Positions 24,143 to 30,198 of a stretch of DNA of 30,198 nt are shown here, piece after piece. The stretch is from JBQTKD01 sp052389435 (lineage in GTDB: Bacteria; Actinomycetota; Actinomycetes; Sporichthyales; Sporichthyaceae). Where the stretch lies: NCBI GenBank assembly GCA_052389435.1, contig JBQTIB010000128.1:1-30198 (forward strand). Reading direction: 5' to 3'. Position 1 is the first letter of the stretch; each line of letters opens with the position of its first letter. The notes below the pieces were generated by a model that was not told the DNA's origin, did not search any database, and saw nothing but the letters and a program-made list of their open reading frames with translations. Both the position numbers and the translations under genes were made by a program.

Positions 24143-25660
24143 ATGAGCAATCCCCGTTCCAGCACCGTCGACGACATCCTGGCCCGTTCCGCGCGCCGGC
24201 ACCCGGACCGCACCGCCCTGCAGTTCGGGGACCGGACCTGGACCTACCGCGAACTGGACGACGCGGTGTCCCGGGCGGCGGGCCTGCTCCTGGCCAGAGG
24301 GCTGTCCCGAGGCGATCGGGTCGCCGCCTACGGGCAGAACAGCGACGCCTACGTCATCGCCTTCCTCGGCGTCTCCCGCGCGGGCCTGGTCCACGTGCCC
24401 ATCAACTACGCGCTGACCGGGGAGGAACTCGGGTACCTGGTGAACCAGTCCGGCGCCTCCCTGGTGCTCGCGGACCCGAAGCTGGCCCCCAACCTCGGCA
24501 AGCTCGAGTCCGCCCCGGACCACCTGCTGCTGCACAGCGCGGACGGCTGCCTGCTCGACGAGGTGCGCTCCGGGCCCGTGCCTCGGATCGACGTCGAGGT
24601 CGTCGACACCGACCTGTGCCAGCTGATCTACACCTCCGGGACGACCTCCCGGCCCAAGGGCGCGATGATGACCCACCGCGCCTACGTCCACCACTACGCC
24701 TCGTGTCTGATCGCGCTGGACGCCAAGCCCACGGACGTCGCGCTGCACGCCATGCCGCTCTACCACACGGCGCAGATGCACGTGTTCATGCTGCCGTGGC
24801 TGGCGATCGGCGCCCGGAACGTGCTCGTGACGACCCCGGACATCCCGCAGATGTTGGAACTGGTGGAGAGTCAGAAAATCGACACCATGTTCCTGGCCCC
24901 CACCGTGTGGGTGCCGCTGTCCCAGCATGCGGACTTCGAGACCCGGGACCTGTCCAGCCTGCGCAAGGCCTTCTACGGCGCGTCGATCATGCCCGGCCCG
25001 GTGCTCTCCCGGCTGCAGGAGGCGCTGCCGGAGATCGGCTTCTACAACTGCTTCGGGCAGACCGAGATCGCCCCGCTCGCAACGGTCCTGCGGCCCGAAG
25101 AGCACGCGGCCCGGCCCGACTCGTGCGGCAGGCCGGTCCTGTTCGTCGAGATGCGCGTGATCGACGGCAACGGCGAGGACGTCGAGGTCGACGGGGTCGG
25201 CGAGGTCGTCTATCGCTCGCCGCAGCTGTGCGAGGGGTACTGGGACAAGCCCGAGGAGACCGCGGAGGCCTTCGAGGGCGGCTGGTTCCACTCCGGGGAC
25301 ATGGTGCGCATCGACGCCGAGGGGTACATCACCGTCGTCGACCGGATCAAGGACGTCATCAACACCGGCGGCGTGCTCGTGGCCTCCCGCGAGGTGGAGG
25401 ACTGCATCTACACCCACCCGTCGGTCTCCGAGGTCGCCGTCATCGCCACCCCGGACCCGAAGTGGATCGAGGCGATCACCGCTGTCGTCGTCCTGCGGCC
25501 CGGCGCCGCGGCGGTCTCCGAGGCCGAGCTGATCGCGTACACGAAGGAACGCCTCGCGAAGTACAAGATCCCCAAGCTCGTGCACTTCGTCGACGAACTC
25601 CCCCGCAACGCCTCCGGCAAGCTGCTCAAGCGCGTTCTGCGCGACCAGATCGGCACCTGA
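24143..25660 (+). CDS. Acyl-CoA ligase (AMP-binding, FadD-like)
   Basis: A 505-residue ANL-superfamily enzyme that activates a carboxylic acid with ATP and joins it to coenzyme A. The phosphate loop is YTSGTTSRPKG (about 163-173). FYNCFGQTEIAPL is the substrate and adenine region; GGWFHSGDMVRIDAEGYITVVDRIKDVINTGG spans the aspartate and hinge motifs; the catalytic lysine is in LPRNASGKLLKR near the C-terminus. ATG 24143 has AAAGGGG seven bases upstream and begins MSNPRSSTVDDILARSA; a longer frame from 24083 lacks a ribosome site. The acid is probably a fatty acid, but it could be aromatic; sequence alone does not decide. Confidence 0.93.
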   Translation: MSNPRSSTVDDILARSARRHPDRTALQFGDRTWTYRELDDAVSRAAGLLLARGLSRGDRVAAYGQNSDAYVIAFLGVSRAGLVHVPINYALTGEELGYLVNQSGASLVLADPKLAPNLGKLESAPDHLLLHSADGCLLDEVRSGPVPRIDVEVVDTDLCQLIYTSGTTSRPKGAMMTHRAYVHHYASCLIALDAKPTDVALHAMPLYHTAQMHVFMLPWLAIGARNVLVTTPDIPQMLELVESQKIDTMFLAPTVWVPLSQHADFETRDLSSLRKAFYGASIMPGPVLSRLQEALPEIGFYNCFGQTEIAPLATVLRPEEHAARPDSCGRPVLFVEMRVIDGNGEDVEVDGVGEVVYRSPQLCEGYWDKPEETAEAFEGGWFHSGDMVRIDAEGYITVVDRIKDVINTGGVLVASREVEDCIYTHPSVSEVAVIATPDPKWIEAITAVVVLRPGAAAVSEAELIAYTKERLAKYKIPKLVHFVDELPRNASGKLLKRVLRDQIGT

Positions 25661-25690
25661 CGCGCAGTCGGCTCACCCTGGAGGACCTGA

Positions 25691-28573
25691 GTGCGAGATC
25701 GGTTTCGCCTCGTCGCGGGCGCGGTCGTCTGCGTGCTCGTGGCCGGTGTCGGCGCAATCGCCGGCGCGCCACCGCAGGCTCGGGCGGCGAACACCGCGCC
25801 GCAGATCGACGTCCTTCTTCCCGGCGGCGTCGGCGACGGCGGTCCGGCGGCGGACGCGCTCGTCAACGCCTCGCATCTGTTTCGGGCGGCCAACGGCGAC
25901 CTGATCGTCACCGACGTCTCCGGGGTGCGCCGCATCTCCAACGGCCTCATCGCCGCAGACACCGGTCTGCCGCCGCTGACCGCCGCCGCTCGGGGAGACG
26001 GCAGTCCGACGGGCACCTGGCAGACCGAGTCCGGGACGTACTACCGCATCGAGTCGGACTCGCAGGTCTGGGTCGTGCGGGTCACCGAGACCGGTAGTGC
26101 GGAGGTGGTCCGCGGCGCGCGCATCGGCGAGGACTCGGTGCGCGTGCTCGAGGTCTCGCGCCAGGGCGCGATCGTCCTCGTGCGGGATTCGAGCGTCTAC
26201 CTCGCGCCGACCGCTACCGAACTGCTGAACGCGGACGGCAGCGTTCGCCCGCTCGGCGACTACGCCGCGCGGACCGCCGCGACCGCCGAGGACGGGACGG
26301 TCTTCCTGTCCACCGGACAGGACGTGGTTCGGATCCGCCCGGACGGCGCCACCGACGTCGTGGGCGGCACTGCGTGCCAGAGCTCTTCCCCTGCGGAGAA
26401 CTGGCCCGCAACCCAGGTCTGCATGTACCCCCGCCGGTTGGCCGTGACCCCGGCCGGGGACCGCGTCGTCTACGTGCAGGCCGAGTTCTTCAACGAGAAC
26501 GTTCAGTACGTCCGGACCTTTGCCGTCGGCGGGGTCGTGACCGGAATCGCCGGCGGCAGCGGCGAGGCGGCAACCCCCTGCGGGCGCCCCGTCGCCGCGC
26601 TGCTCGCCGAGGCCGACCGTGCCCTCCTCGCCTGCGGCGGCGTGCGTTCCTACACCTACGACGGCCTGCAACGCTCCACCGCGGGCACGGTCCTGGCCGG
26701 GCGCAACCTCGCGCCGGGGACCACGGATTCGGCAAGTGGAACACCTCTCGCTCGCGCCTACCTCGGCGTGATCCGCGAGATCGAACGAGCACCCGACGGC
26801 CGTCCGCAGTTCGTCACCGGCGGCGGCGTGTACGCACTCGAGGGGACGGGCGCGGACGCCACCCTCGTCCGCGTGCTCGACTCCGGGCTGGACCCGGGGG
26901 CGTTCGTCGACGGCAACGACAGCCGTACGTTCCGCACGGAGAACAGCGTCGACGCCGCCTACGGGCCCGACGGCACCCTGTACCTGCTCGCGTCCGGCCC
27001 CCTCGCCGGAAGCGGCCGACTGCTGGCCCGCTCGCCCGAGGGCCTCGTCACGACGCTGAGCCAGGGCGGGACCGCCACCGCCACCTCCGGCGCGGCTCTT
27101 GCCCTCGTGCGCCTGGACGGCGGGCGGATCGTCGTCCGCGGCAACGGCATCCACCTCGGACTCGCGGAGAAGGTCTGGCGCGTCGACCCGCAGACCAACA
27201 CCCTCGAGCACGTCGCGGGCACACCGGAGGGCACCGAGCGCGTGGACGTGCCCGCCGTCTCCGCCTCCTCCGGACGCGTCGGCTGGCTCGGCACCCACCC
27301 CCGCACCGGGAACCTCCTGATCACCGACCCCGGCGGGTTGCGAGAAGTCGACGCGAACGGCGTCATGCGAACGGCTACCGGCTTCGGTCCCGGCTACGCC
27401 TCGGGCGCCGACGGTTCGGTCTACTCGGCTTCGTCCCGTCCCGGCACAGTGTGGCGTCATCGCCCGGACGGCGCCCGGGTGGTGGCGTTGGGGGCTCAGC
27501 CGTTCGGGCCCGGCTTCGTCGGCGTCGCACTGGAGCATCCGACGATCGCCGACGGGCCCGACGGCCGCCTCGTCGTGGTCGACGTACGACGGCCGTCGGC
27601 GTGGATCGCTCTGGTGCGCCCGGGCGAGCCGACGTTCTCGGGCCCGGCGCCCGCGTTGCAGGTGACCGCCACGTTCGGGTTCGCCGCACGTGTCGAGATT
27701 CGGACGGTCGTTCCCGCCGATCGCGGGCGCTGGTACGTGGTCGCGCAGGTGGCCCATTCGCGCGAGCGACTCGAGCGGGACCTCGGGTACGTGCCCTACA
27801 GCGCGGGCCTCGGCCCGGGTCAGGAGTACGCGGCGAGCATCGAGCACTACCTCGACCGCCGCGCGGAGGAATCCTCCCGGCTCCAGCCGGGCGCTCGGGT
27901 GTGGGCGAGTCTGCGCGCCTACCCGGCGGACGCGTCCACTGCTCCGCCGCCGGTGTACCGCGAAGTGGTCGTGCCCGGACGGCCGTCGTATTTCTCCAAG
28001 GCGTTCTCGACGGGGACCGTAGCCATCGGCGCCGCGGCGAGCATCGGCGGCGGCATTCTGCTGGGCACGGCGACCCGAGCGCCGCTGCCCGGACGGACGG
28101 TGGAACTGCAGTCGCGGGTGAAGGGCACCTCGACCTGGAAGAAGGTCGCCACCGTCGTCAGCGGCTCGGACGGAAGCGTGCGCGCCACCCACAGGCCGAC
28201 GCGCACCTGCTTCTACCGGTTCGTGTACCGCGGCGACGGACAGTGGGCGCAGTCCGTCTCGCCCGTGACCGAGTCGTCCGTGCGCCCGAAGTTGACGCTC
28301 AAGGCGCCGACGAGCGCGAAGGTCGGGACCACGATTACCGCGAGCGGCGTCGTGTCGCCGGGCGTGACGGGGCGGACGGTATCCCTGCAGCGCTACGTGG
28401 ACGGAAAGTGGAAGACCGTCGGCACCGCGAAGATCGGCAGCGGCGGCAGGGTGTCGATCAAGACCAGGCTCTCCTCGGTCGCGACCTACACCTTCCGCCT
28501 CTCGCTGCCGGCCGCGACGGACCTGGCCGCGGGCACCTCCGCCGGCGTCAAGGTCAAGGTCGTCCGGAGCTGA
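25691..28573 (+). CDS. Large secreted beta-propeller protein with C-terminal Ig-like domains
   Basis: A 960-residue exported protein. Residues 1-32 form a Sec signal peptide (VRDRFRLVAGAVVCVLVAGVGAIAG, cleavage after ARA). The next 750 residues hold many short strand units such as GDLIVTDVSGVRRI, DGTVFLSTGQDVVRIRPDG, DGTLYLLASGP and GNLLITDPGGLREVDANG, typical of NHL or similar propeller blades. Residues from about 775 form two Ig-like modules (PGRTVELQSRVKGTSTWKKVATVVSG and TGRTVSLQRYVDGKWKTVGTAKIG), the kind used in actinobacterial surface proteins. GTG 25691 has GGAGG six bases upstream. No membrane anchor or sortase signal is seen. Likely a wall- or matrix-binding protein; ligand unknown. 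Confidence 0.87.
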   Translation: MRDRFRLVAGAVVCVLVAGVGAIAGAPPQARAANTAPQIDVLLPGGVGDGGPAADALVNASHLFRAANGDLIVTDVSGVRRISNGLIAADTGLPPLTAAARGDGSPTGTWQTESGTYYRIESDSQVWVVRVTETGSAEVVRGARIGEDSVRVLEVSRQGAIVLVRDSSVYLAPTATELLNADGSVRPLGDYAARTAATAEDGTVFLSTGQDVVRIRPDGATDVVGGTACQSSSPAENWPATQVCMYPRRLAVTPAGDRVVYVQAEFFNENVQYVRTFAVGGVVTGIAGGSGEAATPCGRPVAALLAEADRALLACGGVRSYTYDGLQRSTAGTVLAGRNLAPGTTDSASGTPLARAYLGVIREIERAPDGRPQFVTGGGVYALEGTGADATLVRVLDSGLDPGAFVDGNDSRTFRTENSVDAAYGPDGTLYLLASGPLAGSGRLLARSPEGLVTTLSQGGTATATSGAALALVRLDGGRIVVRGNGIHLGLAEKVWRVDPQTNTLEHVAGTPEGTERVDVPAVSASSGRVGWLGTHPRTGNLLITDPGGLREVDANGVMRTATGFGPGYASGADGSVYSASSRPGTVWRHRPDGARVVALGAQPFGPGFVGVALEHPTIADGPDGRLVVVDVRRPSAWIALVRPGEPTFSGPAPALQVTATFGFAARVEIRTVVPADRGRWYVVAQVAHSRERLERDLGYVPYSAGLGPGQEYAASIEHYLDRRAEESSRLQPGARVWASLRAYPADASTAPPPVYREVVVPGRPSYFSKAFSTGTVAIGAAASIGGGILLGTATRAPLPGRTVELQSRVKGTSTWKKVATVVSGSDGSVRATHRPTRTCFYRFVYRGDGQWAQSVSPVTESSVRPKLTLKAPTSAKVGTTITASGVVSPGVTGRTVSLQRYVDGKWKTVGTAKIGSGGRVSIKTRLSSVATYTFRLSLPAATDLAAGTSAGVKVKVVRS

Positions 28574-28574
28574 G

Positions 28575-29072
28575 GTGAACACCCTCCGAGTGCTCGTCGC
28601 GGACGGCGACGAACAGTGGGCCGACGCCGCCGACCTGGTGGCGGAGTACGCCGAGGTCACCGCGGTCGAGATCGGCCCCGCGGTCGCCGCGATTTCCAAG
28701 GGGTTCGCGATCCTGCGCGCCGAGGTGGCCGGGGTCCGCGAGGTCTACTCCCCACCCGGCGCGGTCCTGCTCGCCTACGTCGAAGACAAGCCTGCCGGCT
28801 GCGTCGCGATCGAGGCGCTGGCCGACGGCGTGTTCGAACTGCGCCGCCTCTACGTGCGACCCGAACACCGAGGCGGCCTCGGCCGCGCGCTGATGCTGGC
28901 GGCCGCCGAGCACGCGAAAGCGGGCGGGGGCAGCGAGATCCGGCTCGACGTGCTCTACACCCGCACGATCGCCATCGACCTCTACCGCGCGCTCGGCTAC
29001 GTCGAATCGCCCCGGCAGGTCGAACCGAACCTCATGCTCACGATGTCCCTGACCCTCCAGCCGACGCCGTGA
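28575..29072 (+). CDS. GNAT-family N-acetyltransferase
   Basis: A 165-residue protein. The acetyl-CoA binding motif is LRRLYVRPEHRGGLGRALMLAAAEHA, followed by the family's late strand and helix (IRLDVLYTRTIAIDLYRALGYVE). GTG 28575 is one base after the preceding stop and has GGAG at 28566-28569. The stop overlaps mug by four bases. Transfers an acetyl group from acetyl-CoA to an amine; the acceptor cannot be told. Confidence 0.92.
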   Translation: MNTLRVLVADGDEQWADAADLVAEYAEVTAVEIGPAVAAISKGFAILRAEVAGVREVYSPPGAVLLAYVEDKPAGCVAIEALADGVFELRRLYVRPEHRGGLGRALMLAAAEHAKAGGGSEIRLDVLYTRTIAIDLYRALGYVESPRQVEPNLMLTMSLTLQPTP

Positions 29073-29653
29073 AACTGACGCAGGATCAGCTCCAGGCCTA
29101 CCGGGGCGCGACCCTGCCCGACCTGCTCGGGGAGAAGACCCGACTGCTGTTCGTCGGCATCAACCCCGGGCTGCGCACCGCGGCGGTGCAGGCCCACTTC
29201 GCCCGCCGGGGCAACAGGTTCTATCCCGCGCTCTACGCCGCAGGGATCACCGACCGCCCGATCGACGCCCACGACGGCTATCGCCCCGAGGACCTCGCGC
29301 ACCTGAAGGAGCGCGGGATCGGCATCACCAACGTCGTGCGCGTCGCGACCGCCCGCGCGGAGGAACTCACGCCGGCCGAACTCCTCGAGGGTGGGCGCGA
29401 CCTGGAGCGCAGGGTCCGACGGATCGGGCCGGAGGTCGTCGCGGTCCTGGGCGTCACGGCCTACCGCGCCGCATTCGGCCAACCCAAGGCGGCCGTCGGC
29501 AGGCAGACCGACACGCTCGGCGGCGCGCGCCTGTGGATCGCCCCGAACCCCAGCGGCCTCAACGCCCACTCCCAGTTGGCGGACCTGGCCGCGTCCTACC
29601 GCGCGATAGCCGCCGACGCGGGCCTGCACCTGTTCCCTCCACCCACCTCCTAG
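29069..29653 (+). CDS. mug: G/U mismatch-specific DNA glycosylase
   Basis: A 194-residue uracil-DNA glycosylase of the MUG/TDG family, which removes uracil or thymine mispaired with guanine and opens base-excision repair. The active-site motif GINPG is at 30-34 (Asn32 positions the water). The intercalating loop NPSGLNAH begins at N160. FARRGNRFYPALYAAGI matches the family between them. GTG 29069 overlaps the acetyltransferase stop (GTGA), so the genes are translationally coupled. Repair of cytosine deamination suits a very GC-rich genome. Confidence 0.94.
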   Translation: MKLTQDQLQAYRGATLPDLLGEKTRLLFVGINPGLRTAAVQAHFARRGNRFYPALYAAGITDRPIDAHDGYRPEDLAHLKERGIGITNVVRVATARAEELTPAELLEGGRDLERRVRRIGPEVVAVLGVTAYRAAFGQPKAAVGRQTDTLGGARLWIAPNPSGLNAHSQLADLAASYRAIAADAGLHLFPPPTS

Positions 29654-29667
29654 AGGGGCGCTCCAAC

Positions 29668-29777
29668 GAGTGAAGCGCTGGGACATATCGGGCGGGAGTG
29701 TGGTCCTGCGCTCATGGATGAGCTGGGGGCATGGGCGCACCCCCGGGGGAGCGGAGCGGGACTCCGGCGGGTGAAGC
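29668..29777 (+). repeat. Further copies of the GTGAAGC word
   Basis: GAGTGAAGC (29668-29676) and GGGTGAAGC (29769-29777) repeat the word of the 20286-20499 array. GGGACATATCGGGCG (29680-29694) nearly repeats 21768-21782 (one C/T change). The gap 29654-29831 otherwise shows nothing. Confidence 0.6.
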
Positions 29778-29831
29778 GCGCCGACGGGAGGGGAGGATGG
29801 GCGGAGGTTGTCGGCGCCGGGAGGGGTTGGC

Positions 29832-30068
29832 GTGAACGACTGGATGGGCGGGCGGGCGCGGACGCTGCTCGAGCAGCTGCCGGCTCCGGCCGAGGGAGAG
29901 GCGTACGTGCTCGTCGTCATCGCTCCGGTGGGCGACATGGGCGTGGCCTGCGAGGTGTCCGCGCGCCGGACCTCGCCGCCGATCCCGGCCGAGGTCGTCG
30001 CCTCCGTCGTCGCCGCCGCGGGCGGAGAGATGCTCGACATGGGCCAGGACGCCTTCGTCGACGGGTAG
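29832..30068 (+). CDS. Small hypothetical protein
   Basis: A 78-residue protein from GTG 29832, preceded by GGAGGGG (29819-29825). It begins MNDWMGGRARTLLEQLPAPAEGEAYVLVVIAP, has a strand-rich middle and ends GEMLDMGQDAFVDG. It has no signal peptide or membrane segment. The start at TTG 29808 is less likely because the ribosome site lies inside that frame. I do not recognise a family. Confidence 0.6.
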   Translation: MNDWMGGRARTLLEQLPAPAEGEAYVLVVIAPVGDMGVACEVSARRTSPPIPAEVVASVVAAAGGEMLDMGQDAFVDG

Positions 30069-30198
30069 CCGCTAGCCTCACCGTTTCGTGAGTCCGGCCG
30101 GTCCTGAGTGTGGGGCTTGATCGGGGCCGGCGGGATCGGTGGCGGGGTGCGGGGCGGCCGGCATTGCCGGCTCTCGCGCCGGGTGCGGGTTTCCAGGC
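30069..30198. other. Window end, no gene seen
   Basis: The last 130 bases contain a GCCGGC-ATT-GCCGGC inverted repeat (near 30159-30173) and no supported coding start. Confidence 0.4.

Overview
The window is very GC-rich DNA from an actinomycete-type bacterium. Several things point there: GTG and TTG starts, TAnnnT −10 boxes six or seven bases before start codons (leaderless promoters), and the gene set tRNA-Ser / SRP RNA / dnaX / ybaB / recR / ask / asd. No genus can be named from the sequence alone.

Positions 1-5056 are a polymorphic-toxin locus. The C-terminal 1142 codons of an RHS/YD-repeat protein end in a PD-(D/E)xK nuclease-like tip. It is followed 5 bases later by an immunity-like gene (DUF4304-like), then by a second, unrelated immunity-like gene, then by a 183-bp fragment of a second RHS core. 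The two small genes are visibly poorer in GC than their surroundings, which suggests cassette exchange by transfer.

Positions 5057-6760 are insertion-sequence debris: an IS256-family (Mutator) transposase with two single-base frameshifts, and the N-terminal DEDD part of an IS110-family transposase. A strong hairpin lies in the IS110 5' leader, where bridge RNAs are encoded in the IS110 group.

Positions about 7030-13172 look like an integrative mobilizable element: a MobF/TraA relaxase-helicase, an excisionase-like helix-turn-helix protein, a tyrosine integrase, and an AbiE-type pair in which AbiEi is intact and AbiEii is decayed. The element ends beside the 3' end of tRNA-Ser(GGA), a plausible attachment site. 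The left boundary was not found.

Positions 13173-20258 are core chromosome: tRNA-Ser, SRP RNA and dnaX, then ybaB-recR-DUF5063 on the opposite strand, then the overlapping ask-asd operon of the aspartate pathway. Flipping the three-gene block would restore the collinear order expected for actinomycetes, so a local inversion is likely. A 40-bp (CCGGGGGG)5 tract sits at one junction.

Positions 20259-30198 hold a serine beta-lactamase-like hydrolase, a lipoprotein, a small membrane protein, an acyl-CoA ligase, a 960-residue secreted propeller/Ig-like protein, and a compact chain of GNAT acetyltransferase and mug DNA glycosylase, then a small unknown protein. Two intergenic regions are not explained by genes. 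One is a double REP-like palindrome array built on CTTCACTCGCC with 20-bp spacing (20286-20499, related words at 29668-29777). The other is a tandemly duplicated element of about 300 bp (21831-22455), each copy carrying a terminator-like stem. The latter is the best candidate here for an undescribed noncoding element.
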